A stretch of DNA of 64,000 nt, taken from NCBI GenBank assembly GCA_021323755.1, contig JAJPKJ010000012.1:62001-126000 (forward strand), given 5' to 3'. Of the stretch, positions 54,696-64,000 are shown piece by piece (position 1 is the first letter of the stretch; each line of letters starts with the position of its first letter). The position numbers were made by a program, and so were the translations under genes. Under the pieces are notes generated by a model. It saw only the letters and a list, made by a program, of their open reading frames with translations. It was not told the DNA's origin and did no database searches. Source of the DNA: Chitinophagales bacterium (GTDB lineage: Bacteria; Bacteroidota; Bacteroidia; Chitinophagales; Chitinophagaceae).

Positions 54696-56651
54696 TTACT
54701 GATTTTTAACATTGCTTTTCTTGCTGGCATCCAAGCCGCATTGCAGCCAATTGGCAAATTCCTGGGCGTTGGGAGTGTAGTATTTTGTTTTGGTAAGCAC
54801 TTTTTCATCCGGACTGATAATCGCGTACTGCGGTTGCGACACTGCGCTAAAATTTTCAGATTGAAATGTTGCCCACTTATCACCAACGGTGGTTATCTTT
54901 TTTTGAGATCCGTCCTTTGTAGCAAAAATAGTTCGCTCAACAGCAGGCAGATTTTTTCTCTCGTCGACATATAATGATACCACTATGAATTCATTTTGCA
55001 TTAACTGCTTGACATCCGGATTTGTCCATACGTTCTCTTCCATTCTTCTGCAATTCACACAGGCCCATCCTGTGAAATCTATTAATAAAGGTTTGTGCTC
55101 TTTTTTTGCCAACTGCAATGCGGTTTCATAATCATTCTTTAACGGCTCTACTCCTTTTTCGCAATTCACAGGATTTGCATACAAACTATAACACAACGGT
55201 GGCGGGAACCCGCTGATCAATCGCAGGTTTGCAAAAGATGTGTTCGTAATTCCGGGAATCAAATAAAGTGTGAAAATTCCGAAAATAATAATGAATGCAA
55301 TTCTCGGTTTACTGAATTTTTTTATCGGGCTGTCGTGCGGAAATTTTATTTTACCAGCTAAATAAAGAATGATCAGCGCCCCCGCTATGATCCAGAAACC
55401 AATAAATAACTCTCGTTTTATTATTCCCCATTGTTCAACAAGATCTGCGTTTGAAAGAAATTTTATCGCCATCGCCAATTCCAAAAAACCCAAGACCACC
55501 TTCACGGAATTAAGCCACCCGCCTGATTTTGGCAAGGAATGGAGCCATCCGGGGAACATGGCGAATAATGCAAATGGTAATGCTAATCCAAAACCAAATC
55601 CAGCCATTCCAAAACTTAATTGGAGGGCACCGCCATTATTGGATAATGCTCCGGCTAATAATGAACCCAGAATTGGACCAGTGCAAGAAAAAGAAACGAC
55701 GGCCAATGTGAGCGCCATAAAAAAAATACCAACCAAATTTCCTGCACCCGATTTTGAGCCTGCCGCATTGGTGACACGCCCGGGCAATGTGATTTCAAAA
55801 TAACCAAAAAATGAAATGGCAAACACAACAAAAATGACGAAAAATGTTAAGTTAAGCCAGATGTTGGTAGAAATATTATTCAATATTTCGGGATCCAGAT
55901 GATCGAGCAAATGAAAAGGAATGCTGAGTAAAATATAAATGAGGAAAATAAAAAAGCCATATAACATGGCATTACCAATTCCCTTCTTATTATTGGCTGA
56001 TTGTTTGGTGAAAAAAGAGACCGTCAACGGAATAAGCGGAAACACGCATGGCGTAAGCAATGCGATCAACCCACCAATCAATCCCAGTAAAAAAATATTC
56101 AGCAACCCTTTTCCCTGTGCGCTTTCATCGCCGCAATTGGTTGCCGGATGATCAATATCAAAACTATTTATTTTGATTCTTGCCACTGAACGAACACCCC
56201 CTTCTAATTTTACTGAAAATGAATTTGGAATCAAGGAATAGAACTGATCGCCTTTTCCATAAGTGTATTTAAAGGTCCCCGATAGATTTTCGGGAACGGT
56301 TTCGTTGAATTTTATGAGCGTAATGAATTCTGCACTCTCTTCATAAATAGTAAATGAAGCATTATCGAATATCTTGCTGATTATCTTTTTCCTGGTACCG
56401 GATTCCTTAAAAATCGTATCGGCTTTTATCAATGAATCGGGGAATGATAATTCCGCAGAGGCTACCCCCGCAATGGTTTGATTGGGAGAATATAATTGCC
56501 AGCCATTAGTGAGTTTTGTAGAAAAATGCAATTCAAATTCAGTAGGCGAGATTTTTTTGCTGCTTACCTTCCACGTAAATGCTGCACTATCTTGTGCATG
56601 TGCTGTACAAGCCAAAGCAAAGAAAATAATGGATAGAATTATTCTTCTCAT
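54696..56651 (-). CDS. dsbD: Thiol:disulfide interchange protein DsbD-like
   Basis: A protein of 651 residues. A signal peptide precedes an N-terminal DsbD-alpha-like domain of about 130 residues, then eight TM helices with the redox Cys in PCVFPLIPLTVSFF and FSCTGPILGSLLAG, then a C-terminal thioredoxin domain with CxxC in GWACVNCRRME. Moves electrons from cytoplasmic thioredoxin to periplasmic proteins. The N-terminal domain lacks the usual Cys pair; the separate gene at 56737 carries it. Confidence 0.92.
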   Translation of the reverse strand: MRRIILSIIFFALACTAHAQDSAAFTWKVSSKKISPTEFELHFSTKLTNGWQLYSPNQTIAGVASAELSFPDSLIKADTIFKESGTRKKIISKIFDNASFTIYEESAEFITLIKFNETVPENLSGTFKYTYGKGDQFYSLIPNSFSVKLEGGVRSVARIKINSFDIDHPATNCGDESAQGKGLLNIFLLGLIGGLIALLTPCVFPLIPLTVSFFTKQSANNKKGIGNAMLYGFFIFLIYILLSIPFHLLDHLDPEILNNISTNIWLNLTFFVIFVVFAISFFGYFEITLPGRVTNAAGSKSGAGNLVGIFFMALTLAVVSFSCTGPILGSLLAGALSNNGGALQLSFGMAGFGFGLALPFALFAMFPGWLHSLPKSGGWLNSVKVVLGFLELAMAIKFLSNADLVEQWGIIKRELFIGFWIIAGALIILYLAGKIKFPHDSPIKKFSKPRIAFIIIFGIFTLYLIPGITNTSFANLRLISGFPPPLCYSLYANPVNCEKGVEPLKNDYETALQLAKKEHKPLLIDFTGWACVNCRRMEENVWTNPDVKQLMQNEFIVVSLYVDERKNLPAVERTIFATKDGSQKKITTVGDKWATFQSENFSAVSQPQYAIISPDEKVLTKTKYYTPNAQEFANWLQCGLDASKKSNVKNQ

Positions 56652-56676
56652 CTTAAATTAAACATCTGCTAAAAAT

Positions 56677-56709
56677 AAAAGAGTTCTTCAACACAAAGAA
56701 CTCTTTTTT
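56677..56709 (-). terminator. Terminator of the DsbD-alpha gene
   Basis: Arms AAAAGAGTTCTT and AAGAACTCTTTT with an 8-base loop, followed by a T run on either strand; lies 28 bp after the stop at 56737 and before dsbD. Confidence 0.7.
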
Positions 56710-56736
56710 AAAATATAATAATCGTCGTACTGGCGA

Positions 56737-57192
56737 CTAACTGCCAACATTAACTTTTATTTCTACATCTGCGGGCGGCAGACATTGTCTGTCGTTACAG
56801 ACCATAAATTCCACTTTCCCGATAAGGTCGGTCTTTATATTTGCTTTGAGTTTTACTACCTGCACAAAATCCACATTCTTTTCATAATACTTCAAATCAT
56901 GATTCCAGGTCTTGTCAAATTTTTTAACCAGTTTACCCACTTCTTTAACCTTCCCGTCCAATAATAAGATCGGATTTTTTGTAAAAGCGAATGCCGTCGG
57001 TATCGGTCCGTCTCCGCCTGCATCCTGGGCATATAAATGATAATCTCCATTAATTGAAGCTGTCATGTGTACCTCGTAAACCTTATCGGCAATTTTTTTT
57101 GCCGTGTAGGTCCACTGCACTTCTTTGCTTGATTGTGCGCTCAGCAGCTTTACAGATGAAAAAATAACAGCAAATAAGAATAGTTTTTTCAT
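56737..57192 (-). CDS. Stand-alone DsbD-alpha domain protein
   Basis: About 151 residues from ATG 57192 (MKKLFLFAVIFSSVKLLSAQ, a signal peptide); an ATG at 57222 is also in frame. One immunoglobulin-like DsbD N-terminal domain with the redox motif VCNDRQCLPP. It is on the same strand as dsbD and immediately upstream, so it probably passes electrons from DsbD to periplasmic partners. Confidence 0.85.
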   Translation of the reverse strand: MKKLFLFAVIFSSVKLLSAQSSKEVQWTYTAKKIADKVYEVHMTASINGDYHLYAQDAGGDGPIPTAFAFTKNPILLLDGKVKEVGKLVKKFDKTWNHDLKYYEKNVDFVQVVKLKANIKTDLIGKVEFMVCNDRQCLPPADVEIKVNVGS

Positions 57193-57250
57193 AACATTAA
57201 TACTACGTAAAAAAGAGGACAAAGGTGGTACAAGAAAAGCTAAGGAAAAT

Positions 57251-57958
57251 TTAAAAATTTACCAGTTGCTTTTCTGCAAGCGCAAAACTGTCTTTATTGA
57301 TAAAAAGAGATTGAAGAATATATTTGCCGTCTGTGTTTGCCAAGGCTTCTGAACAGGCCCTTTCCGGATGGGGCATCATGCCGAATACATTTCGATTGTG
57401 GTTGCAAATGCCAGCAATATTGCGCAAGGACCCGTTCGGATTTCCTATGTCATTAACATTTCCCTCCTCGTCACAATAACGATATAAAACCTGGTTGTTT
57501 GCTTCCAATTCATCCAGGGTTTTTTCATCAGCATAATACCGGCCTTCGCCATGCGCAATCGGCATTTTCATCGGTTTGGTATCATTATGTTCATCGCGTA
57601 AAAAAATGTTCTTGCCAACAAATTGTTGATTTGCATTTCTTAATAGAACGCCGGGCAATAAATGTGATTCACATAAAATCTGAAAACCATTGCAAACGCC
57701 AAATACATTTCCGCCTTTACTGGCAAACTCAATCACGCTTTGCATCATCGGGCTAAAACGGGCGATGGCCCCGCATCTCAGGTAATCGCCATAGGAAAAT
57801 CCGCCTGGTAAAATAATACAATCTTCCCTACTGAACATGCTCAGATCCCTATCTTTATGCCACAACATTCTTACTTCCTGATTAAGATCATCTTGCAAGG
57901 CTTCCTGCATATCCCGATCGCAATTGGAACCTGGAAAAACGACAACTCCGAATTTCAT
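57251..57958 (-). CDS. purQ: Phosphoribosylformylglycinamidine synthase subunit PurQ
   Basis: Glutaminase subunit of 235 residues. Nucleophile Cys89 in FGVCNGFQIL; the His-x-Glu pair in MMPHPERACS. VVVFPGSNCDRDMQEA is the usual start. Supplies ammonia for FGAM synthesis in purine biosynthesis; the purL and purS partners are not in the window, so the gene stands alone. Confidence 0.96.
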   Translation of the reverse strand: MKFGVVVFPGSNCDRDMQEALQDDLNQEVRMLWHKDRDLSMFSREDCIILPGGFSYGDYLRCGAIARFSPMMQSVIEFASKGGNVFGVCNGFQILCESHLLPGVLLRNANQQFVGKNIFLRDEHNDTKPMKMPIAHGEGRYYADEKTLDELEANNQVLYRYCDEEGNVNDIGNPNGSLRNIAGICNHNRNVFGMMPHPERACSEALANTDGKYILQSLFINKDSFALAEKQLVNF

Positions 57959-58016
57959 GATGGTAAATAGATTTTTTCGCTGTAAAGTTAGCGCTATTCT
58001 AATGAACAGGAAAACG

Positions 58017-58997
58017 CTATATAAAGTAATTCACACCCATTGCAAAAATAAATGTGAACCAATGTAATATGGAAGTCAGGATTCTATCAGTGGAATAGAA
58101 ATAAGCAGCAGCATGAAAGGCCGCAAAAGGAATCACAACAACAATCCAGTTTTCGTAAGAGTTTACATGATTGATAAGAATAATGATGACGGAAGTAATG
58201 AGAAACATTAATAAAAGCCCCCAGCTTTTTCTTACCTGAATGAGGATTTTATTAAGGTTGGTTTGAATGAAAAATCCGCCAATAATAAAAGGTATCACCA
58301 GTAAAGCCATTCCCACGCTTATCCAAATCGAAGATGGGAGTGATGGAATGGTAATGGCAATCTTAGGAAGAATATCATTCCAACTCCACTTGTTGGAGAT
58401 AAATAATATGATGAACAAAAAATAATATGGAAAAGTAAAGCCAAGAATACCCATCAGCCACTCGCGAATACGAAAAGGTCGCATAACAATCAAGGCGAAA
58501 AATAGCAATAATAAAAAAGCAACTGCCGGGATATAAAGCAGGGTTACAATTCCTGTTAAAATGCCAATATTAAAAATGGACGAAGAGGCATGCTCATTAT
58601 TATACAATGTTATCATTTTGTACCAAACCCAGATCATTATGGAGTTGATTAATAAAGGCGCCGAAAAATGATTCCAAGATGGCAATAGTGAAGTGATAAG
58701 AATATAGCACATGCCAGGCAAAAAATTTGGTTTGGGCAATATTTTTTGATAGTTGCAAATGCGGTTGAATAAGGTTGCCTGTGTAAATAATAAAATAAAA
58801 GTGATCAACTGAAAAACAAAAGCAGGAGCATTGAAGAAGGATTGAAGTGTATTCAATACAAAACGATACAAATAGTTATCACCTTCTTGTATTGTGGGAA
58901 TCACCGGATGAAGGAACATGGAGAATTTCAATACTAATGCATACACCAATAAGAGCAACGCATTGCCGGGGTTTTTTTGTTTAAAGGTTCCGATCAC
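58017..58997 (-). CDS. Multi-TM membrane protein (DUF6427-like)
   Basis: A protein of 326 residues with about nine hydrophobic segments, e.g. AFVFQLITFILLFTQATLF and IGILTGIVTLLYIPAVAFLL. The start MIGTFKQKNPGNALLLLVYA and overall pattern suit DUF6427, an uncharacterised Bacteroidota family. 15 bp after the preceding gene, probably co-transcribed. Confidence 0.7.
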   Translation of the reverse strand: MIGTFKQKNPGNALLLLVYALVLKFSMFLHPVIPTIQEGDNYLYRFVLNTLQSFFNAPAFVFQLITFILLFTQATLFNRICNYQKILPKPNFLPGMCYILITSLLPSWNHFSAPLLINSIMIWVWYKMITLYNNEHASSSIFNIGILTGIVTLLYIPAVAFLLLLFFALIVMRPFRIREWLMGILGFTFPYYFLFIILFISNKWSWNDILPKIAITIPSLPSSIWISVGMALLVIPFIIGGFFIQTNLNKILIQVRKSWGLLLMFLITSVIIILINHVNSYENWIVVVIPFAAFHAAAYFYSTDRILTSILHWFTFIFAMGVNYFI

Positions 58998-59012
58998 GTA
59001 ACTAAAATAATA

Positions 59013-60533
59013 TTAAAATTCAACTTTCGCAAAGCAAAGGTAATTTCGGTAAAGGCACGGAAAGATTATTTGTGTGGCGCTGATCTGCTTTCCATGACGC
59101 GGCATGAATTCATAGCCTTTATCTAAATTTCTTAAGGTTGGATGGCGGGTAACTTTACCATCGGGTGCGATGCTTTGATCATTAAGTAAAATGTTGCGAT
59201 GATCATATTCATTATATAAGAAATGAAGTTCCCCACCGGTATTCATGATTTGGTAAGATATAAGATTTTCAGATTCGTCATCAAACTGACTTTTGGGAAT
59301 CACATTACTCCATTCAAGATTGCCATTATTATCAAATGAAACCAACATGATATTTTCTGCATGATAGCGAACCGGATTATTGTATGGATTTCCGTAACCA
59401 TAACCATACCTGCTGTAATAAGGATTCCCATAATAGTCCATTGGCGAATAAAACGGAGAACCATACATATAATCCCATCTGTTAAAATATCCCCCTCGGG
59501 AGGACGTGTATTCGGCTTCACTAATCAAAATAAAGCCCCCGCTTTTTTTCGGGATCACCTGCTTAATAAAAAAATCATTGAATGCCATTTTTAAATTTTC
59601 TTCGGAACTCTTGGCCAATGAGCGCAATTCATCATTAAAGACAGTGAGTGTTTCTTTCACTTTCGAATCAGAAGTTTTATCCCAGGTCACAGAATATAAT
59701 CCTTCAATATTTCCTTTTCGCTGCCGGTAATAAAAACCGGTTAGAATATATTGTTTGTTAAGGTTATCAACTTTAATTTTTATTTCATCAAGAATATGAT
59801 CAGCTGTACCTGCATCTTTAATGGAAAATGTATCTGCAGTTGCTGCTTTTGTAACCATCGAAACCCTGGACACAAAATCGTTACTATTGCTTTTCAAAAA
59901 TTTGGCGAATACTAATCCGCCATCATTGTCAAGAAAGAAATCAGTGAAATAATCGTTGCGGTCTTCCATTGGTATCCACAGCCGATGCCTGTCCAGGAGT
60001 TGTAATTCTGAATCATACAGGAATGTGGTAAAAAGAAAGTTTTTTGAATTTTTACTATTGATTTTAAAGATGATTATTTTACTTCTGTCTTCGCTAAAAA
60101 CGGTGGTGTATATTTTATTGCTTCCCGATGAACTGATATGCGTTGTGTCAAGATCTGCGGGTTCTGCTAATTTCTTACCGAACCCGTCTAATTTTACCAC
60201 GGTTAAATGAACAATATTTTTTTTCTGATATTCATAAAACATGTAACAATAGTTCTGATAGGGTATGAAATAGACATCGGTGTATTTATCGGGCATATAA
60301 TCCAGGTTTACGCGTTGGATTAATTTCATATCCAGGCTGTAAACAGAAATGGCATTGTCTGTTCTATTGCTTTTAAAAACCAAGACATTGCCGCCGATTT
60401 TTCCTATAATATCGAAATTTGTTCGTCTAACATCATCTTTTTCAGGATCGGTGTATACTATGTGTTGGGCAAATAATGCAGCGGGTAAAATCAAAATGGC
60501 TAAAAAAGCAAATGAGCTTAAAACTTTTCGCAT
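59013..60533 (-). CDS. Secreted protein, possible beta-propeller
   Basis: A protein of 506 residues with a signal peptide (VLSSFAFLAILILPAALFAQ). Repeated beta-rich units (LVFKSNRTDNAISVYSLDMK, FVSRVSMVTKAATADTFSI, LLNDQSIAPDGKV) hint at a propeller. A Tyr/Gly/Asn/Pro-rich stretch of about 45 residues (MYGSPFYSPMDYYGNPYYSR, YGYGYGNPYNNP) interrupts it near residues 350-390. Family not recognised. Confidence 0.65.
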   Translation of the reverse strand: MRKVLSSFAFLAILILPAALFAQHIVYTDPEKDDVRRTNFDIIGKIGGNVLVFKSNRTDNAISVYSLDMKLIQRVNLDYMPDKYTDVYFIPYQNYCYMFYEYQKKNIVHLTVVKLDGFGKKLAEPADLDTTHISSSGSNKIYTTVFSEDRSKIIIFKINSKNSKNFLFTTFLYDSELQLLDRHRLWIPMEDRNDYFTDFFLDNDGGLVFAKFLKSNSNDFVSRVSMVTKAATADTFSIKDAGTADHILDEIKIKVDNLNKQYILTGFYYRQRKGNIEGLYSVTWDKTSDSKVKETLTVFNDELRSLAKSSEENLKMAFNDFFIKQVIPKKSGGFILISEAEYTSSRGGYFNRWDYMYGSPFYSPMDYYGNPYYSRYGYGYGNPYNNPVRYHAENIMLVSFDNNGNLEWSNVIPKSQFDDESENLISYQIMNTGGELHFLYNEYDHRNILLNDQSIAPDGKVTRHPTLRNLDKGYEFMPRHGKQISATQIIFPCLYRNYLCFAKVEF

Positions 60534-60677
60534 GGAGCATTTCTTTTTTTAGTGAAAGGTAAGTTAGGCAAAAGTTTAATACAAAGCTATTACGATAATT
60601 GTTATTGATATACGAAATTTTTTGAGCAATGTAAATCATGAAATTAAACTTGTGTCGTTCATTAATTTATTTCCCTA

Positions 60678-60685
60678 TACCTTTG
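60678..60685 (+). promoter_or_regulatory. Putative -7 box of kup
   Basis: TACCTTTG, a TAnnTTTG match, 81 bp before the GTG start of kup; -33 element unclear. Confidence 0.35.
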
Positions 60686-60766
60686 CACAGCGCCGGAAAA
60701 AGCCAGCGCAATTGTTTGCCCAAATATGAACGTTCCTGCTGAAAACATTATTCAATCTACTGTTCC

Positions 60767-62731
60767 GTGAGCAACAAACAGATTAACAAAGTAACACTCG
60801 CTAACTTAGTTATCGCATTAGGCATTATTTATGGAGATATTGGTACATCTCCGTTATATGTTCTCAATGCCATTGTTGGAGGAAAAATCATTGAAGAAAA
60901 ACTTATACTGGGCGCGTTATCCTGCATAATCTGGACGCTTACGCTCCAAACCACCATCAAGTATGTGTGGCTTACTTTAAAAGCCGATAATAAAGGGGAA
61001 GGCGGAATTTTTTCATTGTATGCACTGGTTCGCAGACAAAGGCGCTGGCTTGTTCTGCCCGCGATGATCGGCGGTGCTGCTTTATTGGCAGATGGTATGA
61101 TCACGCCGCCAATTTCTGTTACTTCTGCAATTGAAGGTTTACGGCAAATGCCCTCATTAAAAAATATTGAGCAAACCACCATTATTTATATTGTGATAGG
61201 GATATTGGTGATCCTTTTCTTTCTTCAACAATTCGGAACAGAATCCATAGGGAAATTATTTGGACCAATCATGTTCGTTTGGTTTGGAATGCTTGCCGTA
61301 TTAGGCAGCACGCATCTTTTGGATGACCTGTATATATTTAAAGCGCTTAGCCCGCATTATGCCATCGAATTATTAACTACCTATCCCAAAGGATTTTGGA
61401 TACTCGGCGCGGTTTTTTTGTGCACCACGGGAGCCGAGGCATTGTATTCGGATCTCGGCCATTGCGGCCGGGGAAATATCCGCATTTCATGGATATTCGT
61501 GAAAAGCTGTCTTATCCTGAATTATCTTGGTCAGGGTGCATGGCTATTGGCCAATTACAGCGGAAAGTTCTTCGACATATCCAAAGGGAGTGTTTTTTAT
61601 GCCATCATGCCTCAATGGTTTTTAATTCCCGGCGTTATTATTGCAACAGCTGCGGCGGTAATAGCCAGCCAGGCTTTGATCAGTGGTTCATTCACCCTTA
61701 TCAGTGAAAGCATGCGACTGAACCTATGGCCGAAATTGCGCATCAGCTATCCCACTGAAGAAAAAGGACAATCTTATATCCCCGCAATTAACTTTTTGTT
61801 ATTCCTGGGATGTTGCGGCATCACTTTATATTTCCGCAATTCATCGCATATGGAGGCAGCTTACGGCTTGGCCATAACTTTATGCATGCTGGCAACATCT
61901 GTGCTGTTCTCAAATTATTTAATTTCTCAACGCGTCTTTTCACCATTCATTTATTTATATCTGGCAGTTTACCTGACCATCGAACTGAGTTTTCTTTTTG
62001 CCAATCTGGATAAATTCAAACATGGCGGTTTTGTAACGCTCATTGTTGGCGGAGCATTATTTGTGATCATGTATGTTTGGTACCGTTCCCGAAAAATCAA
62101 GAACCGATACGTGGAATTTGTGCGCATGGAACATTATATTCCGCAAATCCAGGAGTTGAGCAATGACAGAACCGTTATCAAATCCGCTACGCACCTGGTT
62201 TACATGACAAGCGCCAATAATCCGCGCGAAATTGAACATAAGATCATCTATTCAATCTTAAATAAAAAACCAAAACGCGCAGATATTTATTGGTTTGTTC
62301 ACGTTGATACCCTGGATGATCCGTACACCGCAGAATATTCTGTTGATCACATTATACCAAACGATATTATTCGTGTCGAATTCAGATTGGGTTTTAGAAT
62401 TGCTCCCAAGATAAATCTCATGTTCCGCCGTGTTGTAGAAGAATTGGTAACGAATAAAGAAGTGAATATTACAAGCCGCTATGAATCTCTTGAACGCAAT
62501 AATGTTGTAGGCGATTTTCAATTCATTGTGATGGAAAAATATTTGAGCCAGGATAATGAGCTGCCTTTCTTTGAAAGAATAGTTATGAAATTATATTTCT
62601 GGCTGAAGGAAATAAGCCTTTCTGAAGAACGTGGCTTCGGGCTCGATCCATCAAACGTCACGGTAGAAAAATTCCCGCTCATCGTTTCTCCTATTCCCAA
62701 TTTCAATTTAAAAAGAACTGCAGAATCATAG
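60767..62731 (+). CDS. kup: KUP-type potassium transporter
   Basis: A protein of 654 residues from a GTG start. The start of the family is conserved (LANLVIALGIIYGDIGTSPLYVL region) as are GEGGIFSLYALVRR and GAEALYSDLGHCG. About twelve TM helices occupy residues 15-440, then a cytoplasmic C-terminal domain. Proton-coupled K+ uptake. The C-terminal domain is shorter than in E. coli Kup but of normal size for Bacteroidota. Confidence 0.95.
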   Translation: MSNKQINKVTLANLVIALGIIYGDIGTSPLYVLNAIVGGKIIEEKLILGALSCIIWTLTLQTTIKYVWLTLKADNKGEGGIFSLYALVRRQRRWLVLPAMIGGAALLADGMITPPISVTSAIEGLRQMPSLKNIEQTTIIYIVIGILVILFFLQQFGTESIGKLFGPIMFVWFGMLAVLGSTHLLDDLYIFKALSPHYAIELLTTYPKGFWILGAVFLCTTGAEALYSDLGHCGRGNIRISWIFVKSCLILNYLGQGAWLLANYSGKFFDISKGSVFYAIMPQWFLIPGVIIATAAAVIASQALISGSFTLISESMRLNLWPKLRISYPTEEKGQSYIPAINFLLFLGCCGITLYFRNSSHMEAAYGLAITLCMLATSVLFSNYLISQRVFSPFIYLYLAVYLTIELSFLFANLDKFKHGGFVTLIVGGALFVIMYVWYRSRKIKNRYVEFVRMEHYIPQIQELSNDRTVIKSATHLVYMTSANNPREIEHKIIYSILNKKPKRADIYWFVHVDTLDDPYTAEYSVDHIIPNDIIRVEFRLGFRIAPKINLMFRRVVEELVTNKEVNITSRYESLERNNVVGDFQFIVMEKYLSQDNELPFFERIVMKLYFWLKEISLSEERGFGLDPSNVTVEKFPLIVSPIPNFNLKRTAES

Positions 62732-62786
62732 CGACTGTTTGTTGTTTGTAGTTGTTTAATTAACTTTCGTAACTAACTTTTGCTTA

Positions 62787-63575
62787 TTGAGTAATCTCAT
62801 CATTTATATTTTAATCGGGATTGCCGCGCTTTCCATTGCAGGATATTTTTTGCAGGAGAAATTTATTTTCAGACCCGAAAAACTCCCTGCAGATTTTGCT
62901 TATCATTATGATATTCCTTTTAAAGAATTATTTTTTGATGTTGAACCCGGCGTACGGATCAATGGATTACATTTTTACCGGCCAAAAGCGTTTGGATTAA
63001 TATTATATTTTCATGGCAATACGCGAAGCATCAAGGGATGGGCAAAATATGCGCAGGATTTTTATCGCTACAATTACGATGTTGTATTGGTTGATTATCG
63101 CGGATTTGGAAAGAGCACCGGCAAACGCAGTGAAAAAGAAATAATGGATGATTTGCAATTTGTTTACACAAAATTAGCGGAGCAGTATACCGAACAACAC
63201 ATTATTGTTTATGGAAGAAGCATCGGCAGCGGGTTCGCTGCGAAATTGGCTTCTGATAATAATCCGCGTTATTTGATTCTTGACTCTCCCTATTATAATT
63301 TTCAAAAAGTGGTGGAAAGATTTTTACCGATTTTGCCTGTTCGTTTTATTTTGCGCTATCGATTGCGAACGGATAAATGGATAATGCATGTAAAATGTCA
63401 TACCTATATCATTCACGGAACAAAAGACAGGCTTATTCCCCTCAGACAGAGCGAAGAATTGCAGAAATTAAATCCAGACAAGATAACCTTGATCCGAATT
63501 ATCGGTGGCCGGCATAATAATCTTCCTTCATTTCCCGAATATCATAATTTCATTCGCGACATTTTGAAATATTGA
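62787..63575 (+). CDS. Membrane-anchored alpha/beta hydrolase (BEM46-like)
   Basis: A protein of 262 residues from a TTG start at 62787. An N-terminal anchor (LIIYILIGIAALSIAGYFL) is followed by the core: ILYFHGNTRSIKGW, VLVDYRGFGKSTG, the nucleophile elbow GRSIGSG, the acid in HGTKDRLIP and His in GGRHNN. The layout resembles BEM46/ABHD13-type esterases. It is a tandem paralogue of the next gene. Confidence 0.85.
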   Translation: MSNLIIYILIGIAALSIAGYFLQEKFIFRPEKLPADFAYHYDIPFKELFFDVEPGVRINGLHFYRPKAFGLILYFHGNTRSIKGWAKYAQDFYRYNYDVVLVDYRGFGKSTGKRSEKEIMDDLQFVYTKLAEQYTEQHIIVYGRSIGSGFAAKLASDNNPRYLILDSPYYNFQKVVERFLPILPVRFILRYRLRTDKWIMHVKCHTYIIHGTKDRLIPLRQSEELQKLNPDKITLIRIIGGRHNNLPSFPEYHNFIRDILKY

Positions 63576-63603
63576 TAACAACACCTGTTTGTATATTGCA
63601 TTC

Positions 63604-64000
63604 ATGAAAAGGAAAATTATTTTTCGCTGGATTAAATTGATAATAATCGTTTATTGCGCAATTGGCATTGCAGGCTATTATTTGCAGGATCGGATCCTAT
63701 TTCACCCGGAACCATTAGCCAAGAACTCAAAATATGATTTCAAGGAAACTTATAAAGAACTTGACATTCCTTACGATAATGAGACCAACCTGAATATTAT
63801 TCAATTCAAAACAAAGGATACTGCAGTAAAAGGAGTAGTGTTGTATTTTCATGGTAATCAAAAAAATATCGGCCATTATGAAAAATATGTTTCAAATTTT
63901 ACAACCCATAATTACGAAGTGTGGATGATGGATTATCCGGGATTTGGTAAAAGCAGCGGAAAATTTACAGAACAAAGATTATACGACTATGCATTACAAT
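63604..64000 (+). CDS. Membrane-anchored alpha/beta hydrolase, 3' end outside window
   Basis: The first 132 residues are in the window: anchor (FRWIKLIIIVYCAIGIAGYY), LQDRILFHPEPLAKNSKYDF, VVLYFHGNQKNIGHYEKYVS and MMDYPGFGKSSGKFTEQRLY. The same order of motifs as in the gene 28 bp upstream shows a tandem duplication, already much diverged. The nucleophile elbow lies beyond the window edge. Confidence 0.85.
   Translation, partial: MKRKIIFRWIKLIIIVYCAIGIAGYYLQDRILFHPEPLAKNSKYDFKETYKELDIPYDNETNLNIIQFKTKDTAVKGVVLYFHGNQKNIGHYEKYVSNFTTHNYEVWMMDYPGFGKSSGKFTEQRLYDYALQ

Noticed and set aside
1-64000. CRISPR arrays, retrons, rRNA operon, riboswitches
   Set aside because: No regularly spaced direct repeats, no reverse transcriptase, no rRNA sequence and no recognisable riboswitch core were seen on reading both strands.

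Overview
The window looks like chromosomal DNA of a Bacteroidota bacterium, most likely near the Chitinophagaceae. The reasons are: low to medium GC; -7 boxes of the TAnnTTTG type (the best one, upstream of glyA, has TTG-N19-TATATTTG); few recognisable Shine-Dalgarno sites; a DUF4293 gene; many short secreted or lipoprotein genes; and a split DsbD system. The genus assignment is inference only.

Layout. 1-9208 is core or ordinary chromosome: a TPR protein cut by the window edge, small envelope proteins, a stand-alone B12-binding protein, a GT39-like glycosyltransferase, gltX, a secreted ARPP-1-like protein, a polysaccharide deacetylase, a TatD hydrolase and tRNA-Ser(GGA). About 9.2-30.6 kb is an accessory region bounded by tRNA-Ser(GGA) on the left and tRNA-Ser(GCT), in the opposite orientation, on the right. 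Its left part is a likely defence island: two unknown genes, then a compact four-gene run (two TIR-like nucleotide-binding proteins, an FRG-domain protein and an Abi_C/HEPN-like protein), then a convergent TIR-coiled-coil gene. The middle is a graveyard: a phage terminase fragment, an IS21-family element (istA/istB), a LytS-type histidine kinase cut by the IS, an ABC exporter pair, a DoxX fragment and a tRNA-like fragment. Several breakpoints coincide with ends of a second repeat family. That family has two nearly complete copies of about 173 bp and two partial ones, and its ends resemble those of IS21. The right part carries two alpha/beta hydrolases, a DEAD-box RNA helicase, an SDR enzyme and an AraC regulator.

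30.9-64 kb is core again: dnaA, a COG2509-type flavoprotein, a NatA/NatB-like ABC transporter, an M28 peptidase, a nitronate-monooxygenase/FabK-like enzyme, a sugar nucleotidyltransferase, glyA, uvrA, an ECF sigma factor, DsbD with a separate DsbD-alpha protein, purQ, kup and a pair of alpha/beta hydrolases, the last cut by the window edge. Between glyA and uvrA is a four-gene operon: an ECF-like sigma factor, a membrane anti-sigma-like TPR protein, a small protein with a proline-rich tail, and a 945-residue TPR-CHAT (caspase-like) protease with a C-terminal membrane segment.

Two clusters deserve most attention as possibly undescribed systems. One is the TIR-like/TIR-like/FRG/HEPN operon (10840-14690), which fits an abortive-infection type of antiviral system. 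The other is the sigma/anti-sigma/small protein/CHAT-protease operon (43263-48014), which fits a protease-linked signalling module. Functions in both are inferred from family recognition by eye; no search was run.
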